Source: Clostridium felsineum DSM 794 (lineage in GTDB: Bacteria; Bacillota; Clostridia; Clostridiales; Clostridiaceae). Taken from it: a stretch of DNA of 64,000 nt. The stretch spans positions 1,302,001 through 1,366,000 of the forward strand of contig NZ_CP096980.1 in NCBI RefSeq assembly GCF_002006355.2. Reading direction: 5' to 3'. The notes beneath the pieces are model-generated. The model was not told where the DNA came from and searched no databases. It saw only the letters and a list, made by a program, of their open reading frames with translations. Positions 52,444 to 61,868 of this stretch are shown here, piece by piece. Each line of letters begins with the position of its first letter. Within the stretch, counting starts at the first letter, position 1. The translations under genes were made by a program, and so were the position numbers.

Positions 52444-53067
52444 TTAAAAGCTAACTATATCCATTAAATTTTTTAGAGAAGTTATGTAAAAATCAGGTTT
52501 TTCTTTAGAACAAATATTGTTTGTATCATATAAGCATGTCCTAATTCCACATGCCTTACCAGCCAATATTTCATAGTCTCTATCTCCAATTATTAAGGTT
52601 TTTGATTTATTCATTTTATATTTTTCTATTAAATATGTAAAAGCCTCAGGATCTGGTTTTCTCTTAAAGCCATATTTTTTTGTTATTATTTCTGTAAAGC
52701 ACTCAAGCAGGTGGTAATGTTTAAGAAATTTTAAGGTTGAGTCTCCTCTATGAGTTATAATATAATTTCTACAGCCCATTTTAGTAAGCTTTTTTAATAC
52801 TTCAATTGTAAAGGGAAAAGGCTTAACCATTTCAGGCGCTATATTGTTTTTATAAAAGTTATATTTACTGATAAAACTATCATCTAACCCATATAATTGT
52901 TTAAAGTGCTCTACCGCAAAGCCATCAGAAACCTTAAGGTAATTCAATATATTTTTCGTATCTTCAACTATTCCATTATCCAAAAGTGATTTTTTAAAGG
53001 CTTTAACTGTTTCAGGGTAAGTGTCAAATAGAGTTCCGTCAAAATCCCAAATAATATCTTTAATCAA
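52444..53067 (-). CDS. HAD-superfamily phosphatase (phosphoglycolate phosphatase-like)
   Basis: 207 residues from TTG with AAGGAGG. Motif I is DFDGTLFDT, motif II the Thr in YIITHRGD, motif III the Lys in RKPDPEAF, and motif IV IIGDRDYEI. A helical cap lies at ~15-80. Cytosolic small-molecule phosphatase; the substrate cannot be predicted. Single-gene transcript. Confidence 0.88.
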   Translation of the reverse strand: MIKDIIWDFDGTLFDTYPETVKAFKKSLLDNGIVEDTKNILNYLKVSDGFAVEHFKQLYGLDDSFISKYNFYKNNIAPEMVKPFPFTIEVLKKLTKMGCRNYIITHRGDSTLKFLKHYHLLECFTEIITKKYGFKRKPDPEAFTYLIEKYKMNKSKTLIIGDRDYEILAGKACGIRTCLYDTNNICSKEKPDFYITSLKNLMDIVSF

Positions 53068-53211
53068 AAAAATGCCTCCTTAAATTTGCTTAATTAAATT
53101 AATTATACCCTATTAATTTATGGTTGGTGTAATTAATTTTAATATGGCTTGGGACATTAAGATAATATAAAAATATAATTGTTATTATTAAATTATTTTT
53201 AGGAGGTTAAA

Positions 53212-53829
53212 ATGTTTCAATATTATATTAAAGGCTTCATACTGGGATTAGCATATCTTGCACCAATAGGAATGCAAAATCTTTATGTAATTAATTCTGC
53301 CATAAAAAGTAAAGGCTTAGAACCTTATATGGTTGCAGGAATAACAATTATATTTGATATATCTTTATCAATTACATGTTTTTTTGGGGTAGGAGCTATA
53401 TTAAATAAGTGGATTCTTTTTAGGGAGCTTGCTCTACTTATAGGAGGAATTGTGGTTGTAGTTATAGGAATAAAGCTTCTTAAAACTTCACCAGAAATTG
53501 ATTATAGTATAGAGCAAGATAAAAATATTTTTAAAATTGTGCTTACATGTTTTATAACCACTTGGATTAATCCACAGGCAATTATTGATGGTTCAATGCT
53601 CTTAGGAGGGTTTAGAGTTATGCTTTCACTAGATCATTCTATTATTTTTATCTTAGGAGTATGTAGTGCATCCTGCTTATGGTTTATGGGACTTGCTGCT
53701 TTAGTATCAAAGATTAAGTACAAGCTTAACAATAAAATTCTTAAAATTATTAATTTTATATGTGGTATAATAATTATTTATTATGGTATGAATTTGGAAA
53801 TTAGTTTTATAAAACTGCAATTTTTTTAA
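53212..53829 (+). CDS. LysE/ArgO family amino-acid exporter
   Basis: 205 residues with six hydrophobic segments. The N-terminal GLAYLAPIGMQNLYVINSAI and the central TWINPQAIIDGSMLLG are the family's conserved loops. LysE/ArgO export basic amino acids to relieve overload. A MocR-type regulator starts 15 bases later. AGGAGG site. The exact amino acid is inferred only. Confidence 0.9.
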   Translation: MFQYYIKGFILGLAYLAPIGMQNLYVINSAIKSKGLEPYMVAGITIIFDISLSITCFFGVGAILNKWILFRELALLIGGIVVVVIGIKLLKTSPEIDYSIEQDKNIFKIVLTCFITTWINPQAIIDGSMLLGGFRVMLSLDHSIIFILGVCSASCLWFMGLAALVSKIKYKLNNKILKIINFICGIIIIYYGMNLEISFIKLQFF

Positions 53830-53844
53830 GGAGAAGATAATAAT

Positions 53845-55290
53845 ATGGTTACTATAATTTGGAAGCCAGATAAGAAATCAAAGATTCCTTTATATAAGCA
53901 AATTATTCATTATATAAAAGACAAAATAAAAAATGGAGAATGGATAATTGGAGAAAAATTGCCATCACAAAGGGAGCTTGCTGAAGTTTTTGAGGTGAAT
54001 AGAAGTACAATAATAGAAGCTTTAGATGAACTTAGAGCAGATGGTCTTATTGAAGGCAAAAATAAAGGCGGTACAGTTATAATAAATAACACATGGTCAA
54101 TAATGGCATCAAGGAAAGCACCTAATTGGGAAGAATATATAGAAAGTGGTATATATAAGCCTAATTTTGATACTATTCAGGTTATTAATAAGCTTGAATG
54201 GGATAATAATATAATCCGCTTAAGTACAGGTGAATTGTCAAAGGAGCTTTTTCCTAAAGAAGATATGGAAGAAGTATTTTTAAGTCTTTCAAGAGAAATT
54301 ACAGGTTTAGGTTATGAAATGCCAAAGGGATCTTTAAAGTTAAGAGAAGAAATATCAAGATATGTGAGAAAGTTAGGAATAGATGCTTCACCAGAATCAA
54401 TATTAATAGTTTCAGGCTCACTTCAGAGTTTTCAGCTTATAGCTATGGGACTTTTGGATTATGGATCAACAGTTCTTGTGGAAAAACCATCATACATAAA
54501 ATCACTGAATGTTTTTCAGTCTAGTGGAATGCGTTTAAAGGGTATACCTATGGATCAAGATGGTATTATGGTGAAGGAAATTGAAAAAAATATAAATAGT
54601 AAAACAGCATTACTTTACACAATACCTAACTTTCATAATCCAACGGGTATTGTTATGAGTGAAAATAGAAGAAAAGAACTTTTGGATTTATGTTTAGAAC
54701 GTAGGCTTCCAATAATTGAAGACAACGCTTATGGAGAATTGTGGTTTGAAAAGGTTCCTAAAACTTTAAAGAGCATGGATAAAAGTGGAGTGGTATTATA
54801 TTCAGGTACGGCGTCAAAATCACTTTCAGCCGGAATGAGGCTTGGATGGCTAATAGGACCAGAAGCTGTTATCGAAAGACTTTCGGATATAAAAATGCAA
54901 ACAGATTATGGGGCAAGTTCAATTTCACAAAAAGCTTTTTATTTATGGCTTAAAAGTGGAAAATATGAAGAATATTTAGAAAAGCTTAGATTTAAACTTA
55001 AAGCTAGAAGAGATGCCGTTATTGAAAGTTTAAATAAGTACTTTAATGATATAGCCTGCTTTGATATACCCAAAGGTGGCTTTTACATATGGCTTAAGCT
55101 TAAAGAAAAAGTGGATATGAAAAAAGTATTTTATATTGCAAAGAAAAGTGGAGTCTTAATAAATCCAGGTTATATATATGATTTTGAAAAAAATTATAGC
55201 ATAAGAATATCCTATTCCTATGGTTCAATTAAAGAGATAGAAATAGGAATAGAAAAACTGTCTCAAATAATTAGAAGCCAAATTTTATAG
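53845..55290 (+). CDS. MocR-type GntR regulator with aminotransferase-like domain
   Basis: 481 residues. The N-terminal GntR winged helix (~8-80) has IPLYKQIIHYIKDKI, LPSQRELAEVFEVNRST and EALDELRADGLIEG. The rest is a fold-type I aminotransferase domain with NFHNPTG, EDNAYGELWF and the PLP-binding Lys in YSGTASKSLSAGMRLGW. MocR proteins use PLP and an amino acid as signal. The coupling with LysE suggests it regulates amino-acid export or metabolism. Confidence 0.92.
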   Translation: MVTIIWKPDKKSKIPLYKQIIHYIKDKIKNGEWIIGEKLPSQRELAEVFEVNRSTIIEALDELRADGLIEGKNKGGTVIINNTWSIMASRKAPNWEEYIESGIYKPNFDTIQVINKLEWDNNIIRLSTGELSKELFPKEDMEEVFLSLSREITGLGYEMPKGSLKLREEISRYVRKLGIDASPESILIVSGSLQSFQLIAMGLLDYGSTVLVEKPSYIKSLNVFQSSGMRLKGIPMDQDGIMVKEIEKNINSKTALLYTIPNFHNPTGIVMSENRRKELLDLCLERRLPIIEDNAYGELWFEKVPKTLKSMDKSGVVLYSGTASKSLSAGMRLGWLIGPEAVIERLSDIKMQTDYGASSISQKAFYLWLKSGKYEEYLEKLRFKLKARRDAVIESLNKYFNDIACFDIPKGGFYIWLKLKEKVDMKKVFYIAKKSGVLINPGYIYDFEKNYSIRISYSYGSIKEIEIGIEKLSQIIRSQIL

Positions 55291-55303
55291 ATTTAAATTA
55301 GTA

Positions 55304-55714
55304 TTATTTAATATTTTCTATTGATAAATTTATTTTATAGTTACCATATTTAAGTACTTCATCTAAGAATTTAAGAATTTCATCTTGGGATGCAGCTGCT
55401 TTTAAAATATAACATCCATCTCCACTTATTCTATGTGCTTCAATTATTATGGGTTTATTACGTATGTATTTTTGAAATGCTAGATGTTCAGTAGTTTTCA
55501 TAAAAATAGTTATAAAAGCAGTTACTTTTTTATCAATTTTATTTGGGTTTATTTTTATAGTATACGTCTCTATAATACCTGATTTTTCTAGCCGTTCTAC
55601 TCTATTTTTTACTGCTTGTCCAGTTAAGTGAACCGTATCACCAATTTCCTGCCACCTAGTACGTGAATTTTTGGTAAGTAAATTTAAAATTTCCATATCA
55701 GTTTTATCAAGCAT
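55304..55714 (-). CDS. Lrp/AsnC family regulator
   Basis: 136 residues, the short end of the family. The HTH is LDKTDMEILNLLTKNSRTRW through VHLTGQAVKNRVERLEKSG, with a C-terminal RAM-like domain (FITIFMKTTEH, SGDGCYILKAA). The divergent MBL gene and a shared dyad at 55748 make it the likely controller of that gene. AAAGGA site. Confidence 0.9.
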   Translation of the reverse strand: MLDKTDMEILNLLTKNSRTRWQEIGDTVHLTGQAVKNRVERLEKSGIIETYTIKINPNKIDKKVTAFITIFMKTTEHLAFQKYIRNKPIIIEAHRISGDGCYILKAAASQDEILKFLDEVLKYGNYKINLSIENIK

Positions 55715-55747
55715 ATCATTTAAAATCCTTTCACAATTAAATAATTA

Positions 55748-55767
55748 TCGCTAGTATACTTTAGCGA
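55748..55767. promoter_or_regulatory. Dyad between the Lrp-type and MBL genes
   Basis: TCGCTA and TAGCGA separated by eight bases, with an AGTATACT palindrome inside. It lies midway in the divergent 109-base region, so it is a good candidate for the Lrp-family site. Confidence 0.6.
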
Positions 55768-55823
55768 ATCAATTAATAATTATTATATACTAAATGTAAG
55801 TTAAACAACAGGAGGATTATATT

Positions 55824-56582
55824 ATGAAAGTTCAATTAATACGTCATGCTACTGTAATATTATATTTAGATAATAAAAAAATACTTATAGACCCTATGTT
55901 AAGTCCTATAAATTCTATGGTACCAATTCCAGATGTACCTAATGAAAGCTTAAATCCTTTAGTAGAATTACCGATTAATATAAAGAATATTATTAATTGT
56001 GATGCTGTACTCATTACTCATACTCATAGAGATCATTTTGATGATGCAGCAGCAAGTAGGCTACCTAAAAATATTACTGTTTTCTGTCAACCCGAGGATG
56101 AAATAAAAATCAAAGCTTATGGTTTTATTAAGGTATATTCCATTCATGACAGCTATACATGGGACAACATAACCTTTAATCGTACAGGAGGAAAACATGG
56201 ACATGATGAAATAGCCTTGCAAATGGCACCAGTATCAGGCTTTGTTATTTCTTCAAAAGGACAACCTTCGATATATATTACAGGAGATACAGTATGGTGT
56301 GGTGAAGTAAAAGAAGCTATTAAAAAGTATAAGCCCGAAATAATTGTTTGTAATTGTGGTGCGGCTCAATTTTCTTATGGTAAACCAATAACTATGAATG
56401 CAGATGATATTCATAGATTATGCAAGGAATTTCAACAATTAAAAGTTATTGCTGTTCACATGGAAGCTTGGAATCATTGCAGATTATCACGTAAGGACTT
56501 AAAATATTATATTAATAGAAATAATATTGAAAAAAGTGTGCTTGTTCCTGATGATGGTGAAATACTAGAATTTAATTTCTGA
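55824..56582 (+). CDS. MBL-fold metal-dependent hydrolase (UlaG-like)
   Basis: 252 residues. The metal site is LITHTHRDHFDD (HxHxDH); further metal ligands are in GDTVWCG and HMEAWNHC. The family hydrolyses lactones or phosphodiesters in the cytoplasm; the substrate here is unknown. AGGAGG site. It is followed 16 bases later by a frameshifted GNAT and then an isochorismatase-like gene, so it may head a small transcript. Confidence 0.88.
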   Translation: MKVQLIRHATVILYLDNKKILIDPMLSPINSMVPIPDVPNESLNPLVELPINIKNIINCDAVLITHTHRDHFDDAAASRLPKNITVFCQPEDEIKIKAYGFIKVYSIHDSYTWDNITFNRTGGKHGHDEIALQMAPVSGFVISSKGQPSIYITGDTVWCGEVKEAIKKYKPEIIVCNCGAAQFSYGKPITMNADDIHRLCKEFQQLKVIAVHMEAWNHCRLSRKDLKYYINRNNIEKSVLVPDDGEILEFNF

Positions 56583-56598
56583 AGGGAGAAAAAAGAAA

Positions 56599-57125
56599 AT
56601 GGATGATATAACTTTAGTATTTCCAAAAGAGGACTTAGAAGTTAAAGCAATGGAGTTTAAAAAGGAGTTTTTTGATTTTGGGGAAAGAACTATAAATGGT
56701 AGTTTTAAGCTAGATTATAAGGATAATTATGCTGAATGGTTAAAGATAACTTAAGTAAAGAAACAGTAAATCCAGAGTGGGTGGTGTCAACAACTTTTTT
56801 TGCAGTTAAAAAAAGTGATAGTAAGATTGTTGGAATAGTTAATTTAAGACACTATTTAAATGATTTTTATAAAAATTCAGGACATATTGGATATAGTGTG
56901 CGTCCATCGGAGAGAAAAAAAGGATATGCTACAGAGATTTTAAGACAAACATTAGAATATGCAAAGCAAAGAGGACTTAAGGAAGTATATATAGCTTGTA
57001 AAAAAGAAAATGAAGGTTCAAGAAAAACAATTCTAAAAAATGGCGGTGTTTTAACTAGAACTTTTAAAGACCAAGGAAAAGAGCATGAAGTTTTTTATAT
57101 AAATATGAAAAGAGGTGAAATTTAG
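56599..57125 (+). pseudogene. GNAT acetyltransferase broken by a frameshift
   Basis: Frame 1 (56599-56754) begins MDDITLVFPKEDLEVKAMEF after GGGAG and ends YAEWLKIT-stop. Frame 2 (from ~56736) carries DNLSKETVNPEWVVSTTFFA, the acetyl-CoA loop GYSVRPSERKKGYATEIL and the end of the domain. Joined, they give a normal GNAT of ~175 residues. One or two bases have been lost or gained near 56740-56750. A recent pseudogene or a sequencing error are both possible. Confidence 0.85.
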
Positions 57126-57150
57126 TGGGAATACTCACTAAAGATAAATT

Positions 57151-57678
57151 ATGAGCAAGACTGTATTATTAATTATTGATGTTCAAAATGCTATGTTTAA
57201 TGGAGAAGAAGGATCAGTATATAATGGAGAAAAAGTTTTAAATAACATATTAAAGGTTCTTAATAAGGCAAGAGAAAAAGATGTGCCTGTTATATTCGTT
57301 CAACATACAGACAAAGAAGGTGAGTATAAAGAAGGAGAGGAAACCTGGCAGCTTAATGAAAAATTATCACCTAAAGAAGGTGAAGTAGTAGTACAAAAAG
57401 GAACCTGGGATGCTTTTTACAAAACAAAACTAGAAGAGGAATTAAAGAAGCTTAAAGCTGAAAAACTTGTGATTTGCGGAATGCAAACAGAATTCTGTCT
57501 TGATACTACTATAAGAAATGCTTACAGTAGAGGTTATGAACATAATGTGGTTATAGAAGATGCACATACAACCTTTGACAGCAGGGTGCTTAAAGCAGAT
57601 AAAATAATAGAGCATCATAGTAATATATGGGGAGGCAGATTTGCAAAGTTAATAAAAGTAGATGAAATTAACCTCTAA
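57151..57678 (+). CDS. Isochorismatase-like cysteine hydrolase
   Basis: 175 residues. The catalytic triad of the family is visible: Asp in LLIIDVQNAMF, Lys in VVQKGTWDAFY and Cys in GMQTEFCLDTTIRNA. These enzymes hydrolyse amide or vinyl-ether bonds (nicotinamide, N-carbamoyl compounds, isochorismate); which one cannot be told. The ribosome site is weak. It starts 25 bases after the broken GNAT. Confidence 0.88.
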   Translation: MSKTVLLIIDVQNAMFNGEEGSVYNGEKVLNNILKVLNKAREKDVPVIFVQHTDKEGEYKEGEETWQLNEKLSPKEGEVVVQKGTWDAFYKTKLEEELKKLKAEKLVICGMQTEFCLDTTIRNAYSRGYEHNVVIEDAHTTFDSRVLKADKIIEHHSNIWGGRFAKLIKVDEINL

Positions 57679-57755
57679 AATGAAAAATAAAACCTTGAAA
57701 AGAGGTATTACATACTATATAATATCCTTATAAATATTTTATAGGGGGAATCTAA

Positions 57756-58412
57756 ATGTCAGCAGATTATGAAATGCTTTATGGAGATACAAATAGGTTA
57801 CTTAAAATAAAAGCACAAGCAGGAGATAAAGTTATTATAGAAGCAGGAGCTATGGCAGCTATGAATCCTAATTTTGAAATTAAATCGAAAGCAGGAAGTG
57901 TTGGAAAAGCTATTGGAAGACTGTTCAGTGGTACCTCTGCTTTTCTTCAAGAATATGTTGCTAAAAGTTATGGAGAAATATTAGTAGCACCTAAATATTT
58001 AGGAGATATTAAAGCAGTTAATATGGATGGTTCTGTTAAATATAGACTTGGAAAATCAAGTTTTTTAGCTTCAACGGATAAAATAAATCTTAATATAAAA
58101 TCTGGCGGAGGAAGAGGTTTTTTATCAGGAGAAGGTTTTATTCAAATAGAAGCAGAAGGCTCAGGAACTTTATTTTTAAGTGCGTATGGAGCTATACATG
58201 AAATAAATTTAGCTCAAGGTGAAAAATACATAGTTGATACAAATCATCTAGTATTATGGGAAAGCAATATGAATTATAGTGTTGAGCTTTTAAATGGTTT
58301 ATTTGGTTCAATTACAGGTGGCGAAGGACTGGTTTGTGTATTTGAAGGTCCAGGTAAAATGTTTATTCAAAGCAGAGATCCTTCTAAAATGGCTACAGGT
58401 AAAAGTTCATAA
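57756..58412 (+). CDS. AIM24/TIGR00266 family protein
   Basis: 218 residues, beta-rich, with the family features VIIEAGAMAAMNPNFEIKSK, FLQEYVAKSYGEILVAP, GSGTLFLSAYGAIHEI and GLVCVFEGPGKMFIQSR. The family has a double-stranded beta-helix-like trimeric fold and no assigned biochemical role in bacteria. GGGGG site nine bases before ATG. Own terminator at 58420. Confidence 0.88.
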   Translation: MSADYEMLYGDTNRLLKIKAQAGDKVIIEAGAMAAMNPNFEIKSKAGSVGKAIGRLFSGTSAFLQEYVAKSYGEILVAPKYLGDIKAVNMDGSVKYRLGKSSFLASTDKINLNIKSGGGRGFLSGEGFIQIEAEGSGTLFLSAYGAIHEINLAQGEKYIVDTNHLVLWESNMNYSVELLNGLFGSITGGEGLVCVFEGPGKMFIQSRDPSKMATGKSS

Positions 58413-58419
58413 AGATTTT

Positions 58420-58453
58420 AACAGATAACTAATAGGTTATCTGTTTTTTTATC
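58420..58453 (+). terminator. Terminator after the AIM24-family gene
   Basis: AACAGATAAC and GTTATCTGTT with a 6-base loop, then TTTTTTTATC. Confidence 0.92.
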
Positions 58454-58520
58454 TTATTTTAACGATGAAGATAAAAAAATAATACATAATACTATTTTTG
58501 TTAAAAAAAGGTTAAAAACA

Positions 58521-58549
58521 TTGACGAATATAGCGAGAAGTGATACTCT
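58521..58549 (+). promoter_or_regulatory. Sigma-A-type promoter of the endoglucanase gene, with a long leader
   Basis: TTGACG at 58521-58526, a 17-base spacer and TACTCT at 58544-58549. The transcript would have a ~210-base 5' leader before the ATG at 58767. That leader is AT-rich; I see no clear riboswitch or catabolite element in it. Confidence 0.65.
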
Positions 58550-58766
58550 ATACAAAGGATGTTTATACATATAATGACTTTATGTATAAATAATGGAAAT
58601 AATATAATGATTAGTTGGAGAATTATAAGTTAAATAGAAGAGTGTTAAATAAAAGATGCGCGCTAATTTATTTGCACAAAAATTTAATTTAATTTGATTA
58701 AAATATTACAACTCACCAATAAATTATATAATTATTTCTAAATTTAAAATGCTTAAGGAGAATACT

Positions 58767-60458
58767 ATGTTTAATAAACTTGCTATTTTTACTAGTCTTA
58801 AGAAGAGGATGCTCTCCATTGTTGTGATAATTGCTATGCTAATGTCATTAGTACCAATTTTAGCTGTTAAAGCGGATTCAAATTACACCCATTTAATTGG
58901 TAATTCTACAGTAAAAAAACCTTCAGTTGGAGGTGCGCTGCAGATACTTAATAAAAATAATACAAGCACCCTATGTGATAAAAATGGAGACCCTATTCAA
59001 TTAAGAGGAATGAGTACCCACGGTTTACAGTGGTTTCCCGGAATCATTAATAATAATGCTTTTGCAGCCCTTTCAAATGATTGGAATGCTAATGTAATAC
59101 GTCTTGCTATGTATGTTGGTGAGAATGGATATGCAACAAATCCATCAGTTGAGCAAAATGTTATTAATGGAATAAATTATGCAATAGCCAATGATATGTA
59201 TGTTATTGTAGATTGGCATGTACTTAATCCAGGAGATCCGAATGCTAGCATATATTCAGGTGCACAAAATTTCTTCAATAAAATAGCTAGCCTATATCCA
59301 AATTGTAAAAATATAATTTATGAATTGTGTAATGAACCTAATAACGTTGGACAAGGAGTATCAGATGATGCAGCAGGTTGGGCTAAAGTGAAATCCTATG
59401 CAACACCTATTATAAATTCACTTCGAAATAGTGGTAATAAAAATCTTGTCATTGTTGGGGATCCATTTTGGAGTCAAAGACCTGATTTAGCAGCAGACAA
59501 TCCTATTAATGATTCAAACACAGCTTATTCTGTACATTTTTATAGTGGTACTAACCCAGTATCAGAGGTAGATACTAATAGAGATAATGCTATGAGCAAT
59601 GTAAGATATGCCCTTAACCATGGTGTAGCTGTTTTTGCAACCGAATGGGGCACTAGCTTGGCAACTGGTACTACCGGACCTTATTTAGAAAAAGCAGATG
59701 CATGGTTAGATTTTCTAAATGCAAACAATATAAGTTGGTGTAATTTTTCAATCTGTAACAAGGACGAAAAAGCAGCTGCACTTAATAGCTCTGCAAGCCT
59801 TGACCCTGGTTCTGATCATGTATGGTCAGATAGCGAATTAACTACTTCAGGTCAATATGTACGTGCTCGTATTAAGGGAATTTATTATAATACACCGGTT
59901 GATCCTACACCAAGCAAGCCATCAGCACCTACGGATTTTTCGTCAGGTTTTTGGGATTTTAATGATGGTACGACACAAGGCTTTGGCATAAATGCAGATA
60001 GTCCAATAACTGCTGTTACTGTTGAGAATTCTAACAATGCTTTAAAGCTTAGTGGACTTAATACTAATGGTAGTAATGATTTATCAGAAGGAAATTTTTG
60101 GGCAAATGTTCGTCTTTCAGCTGATATTTGGGGTAAATCCATTAATATATATGGAGACACAAAGTTAACAATGGATGTTATAGCTCAAGCACCTACAAAT
60201 GTATCAATTGCGGCTATTCCACAAAGTAGTAGTAATGGCTGGGCAAATCCTACAAGAGCTATTAGTGTTTCTACAAATAATTTTGTTCGACAAGCAGATG
60301 GAACTTATAAAGCAACTTTAACAATTTCCACAGATGATAGTCCGAATTTAAAAACTATAGCATCAGATTCGTCAGATAGCACAGTAATAAACATGATTTT
60401 ATTTGTAGGATCAAGCTCAGATAGTATTTCATTAGATAATATAAAGTTTAGTAAATAA
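58767..60458 (+). CDS. Secreted GH5 endoglucanase with C-terminal CBM17/28-like module
   Basis: The ATG at 58767 is six bases from AAGGAG; the earlier ATG at 58749 precedes that site. 563 residues. Signal peptide with cleavage near AVKA-DS (~37). The GH5 domain (~55-370) has the acid/base Glu in YELCNEPN (~190), SVHFYSG and the nucleophile Glu in FATEWGTS (~293). A Pro/Ser linker leads to a CBM17/28-like beta-sandwich (WDFNDGTTQGFGINADSP). It cleaves internal beta-1,4-glucan bonds outside the cell. No dockerin or S-layer domain is seen, so it is a free cellulase. Confidence 0.94.
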   Translation: MFNKLAIFTSLKKRMLSIVVIIAMLMSLVPILAVKADSNYTHLIGNSTVKKPSVGGALQILNKNNTSTLCDKNGDPIQLRGMSTHGLQWFPGIINNNAFAALSNDWNANVIRLAMYVGENGYATNPSVEQNVINGINYAIANDMYVIVDWHVLNPGDPNASIYSGAQNFFNKIASLYPNCKNIIYELCNEPNNVGQGVSDDAAGWAKVKSYATPIINSLRNSGNKNLVIVGDPFWSQRPDLAADNPINDSNTAYSVHFYSGTNPVSEVDTNRDNAMSNVRYALNHGVAVFATEWGTSLATGTTGPYLEKADAWLDFLNANNISWCNFSICNKDEKAAALNSSASLDPGSDHVWSDSELTTSGQYVRARIKGIYYNTPVDPTPSKPSAPTDFSSGFWDFNDGTTQGFGINADSPITAVTVENSNNALKLSGLNTNGSNDLSEGNFWANVRLSADIWGKSINIYGDTKLTMDVIAQAPTNVSIAAIPQSSSNGWANPTRAISVSTNNFVRQADGTYKATLTISTDDSPNLKTIASDSSDSTVINMILFVGSSSDSISLDNIKFSK

Positions 60459-60494
60459 AAATCTATATAAATTAGATTAATAGCATAGTTATAA

Positions 60495-60547
60495 AAAACT
60501 TGTGCAAGCAATGAAGGGGAAACTTTAGTGCTTACACAAGTTTTTGT
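60495..60547 (+). terminator. Terminator after the endoglucanase gene
   Basis: AAAACTTGTG pairs with CACAAGTTTT, with an inner AAGCA/TGCTT pair, then TTTTTGTTTT. Confidence 0.88.
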
Positions 60548-60662
60548 TTTAAAAAAGAAGAAATATAAGAGGCCTTTTTAGAATGCATTAATATAATAAT
60601 GTATGTTAAAATGTATCATATATATGTTGTAAAATAGTTATGAGTAAGGGGTGGATATTTTA

Positions 60663-61868
60663 ATGAGGATTTTACATACTTCTGATTGGCATTTAGGCAA
60701 AAATTTAGAAGGCTTTAGTAGAATGGATGAACAAGAAGCATTTTTAGAGGATTTTGTTAAGATAGTAGAAGAAAATAACATAGATATGGTGGTTATTGCA
60801 GGAGATATATACGATAGTTATAATCCACCAGCTAGAGCTGAGAAGATGTTCTATAGTACTCTAAAAAAAATATCACAAAATGGAGAGAGGGTAACCCTTG
60901 TTATTGCAGGAAATCATGATAATCCTGAAAGACTTGTGGCAGCCGGACCGTTAGCGCGTGATCATGGAATAATAATGGTTGGAACACCTAAAACAGTAGT
61001 TACAACTGGTGACTATGGGAGACATAAGGTTTTAAGTTCTAAAGAGGGCTTTATTGAACTTAAAATTAATACAGAAATAGCATCAATTATAACTTTGCCT
61101 TATCCAAGTGAAAAGAGATTAAATGAAGTATTATATGGGGAAATGGATAGTGAAGAGGAAAAAGTAAAATCTTACGGAGATAGAATACAAAAGCTTTTCG
61201 ATAAACTTAATGAAAATTTTAAAGAGGATACCATAAATTTAGTAGTTTCTCATCTTTTTGCAATGGGAAGTGAGGAAGGCGGCTCTGAGAGAAATGTTCA
61301 GCTTGGTGGAAGTTTTATTGTAAATGGAAACTGCTTTCCTAAAAATGCTCAATATGTGGCACTTGGACATGTACATAAACCTCAATTAGTACCTGGTACT
61401 CATAAAACGGCTAGATATTCAGGATCACCACTTCAATATAATAAGAAAGAAATAAATTTTAAAAAGAAATGCTTTATGGTTGAGTTAAAAGCAGGAGAAG
61501 AACCCAAGGTAGAAGAAATTGAATTTAAGATATATAAGCCTATAGAGATTTGGAAATGCGATGGAGTAGAAGAAGCAATTAAAAAATGTGAGGAAAATAA
61601 AGACAGAGATTGTTTTGTTTATTTAGAGATAAAGACAGACAAATATATTGGCGAAGAAGAAATGAAGGCAATGAAAAGTTTAAAGAAGGATATACTGGAA
61701 ATTTCACCTAAGATAAGTATAGATGATGAGGTTATAGATATGACAAGCTTCAAGGAACGACCTTTTGAAGAAGTTTTTAAAGAATTTTATAAAAAAGAGA
61801 GAAAAGTAGAACCGGAGGACGAAGTTTTAGACTTGATTTTATCTATTATAAACGGGGGTGAAAAATAG
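60663..61868 (+). CDS. sbcD: SbcD nuclease subunit
   Basis: The ATG at 60663 lies eight bases after GGGGTGG; the GTG at 60651 is inside that site. 401 residues. Mre11-type phosphoesterase motifs are in order: HTSDWHLGK, AGDIYDSYNPP, AGNHDNPERL, VSHLFAMGSEEG and GHVHKPQ. With SbcC it forms an ATP-dependent exo/endonuclease that cuts hairpins and processes double-strand breaks. The stop shares a base with the sbcC GTG. Confidence 0.96.
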   Translation: MRILHTSDWHLGKNLEGFSRMDEQEAFLEDFVKIVEENNIDMVVIAGDIYDSYNPPARAEKMFYSTLKKISQNGERVTLVIAGNHDNPERLVAAGPLARDHGIIMVGTPKTVVTTGDYGRHKVLSSKEGFIELKINTEIASIITLPYPSEKRLNEVLYGEMDSEEEKVKSYGDRIQKLFDKLNENFKEDTINLVVSHLFAMGSEEGGSERNVQLGGSFIVNGNCFPKNAQYVALGHVHKPQLVPGTHKTARYSGSPLQYNKKEINFKKKCFMVELKAGEEPKVEEIEFKIYKPIEIWKCDGVEEAIKKCEENKDRDCFVYLEIKTDKYIGEEEMKAMKSLKKDILEISPKISIDDEVIDMTSFKERPFEEVFKEFYKKERKVEPEDEVLDLILSIINGGEK

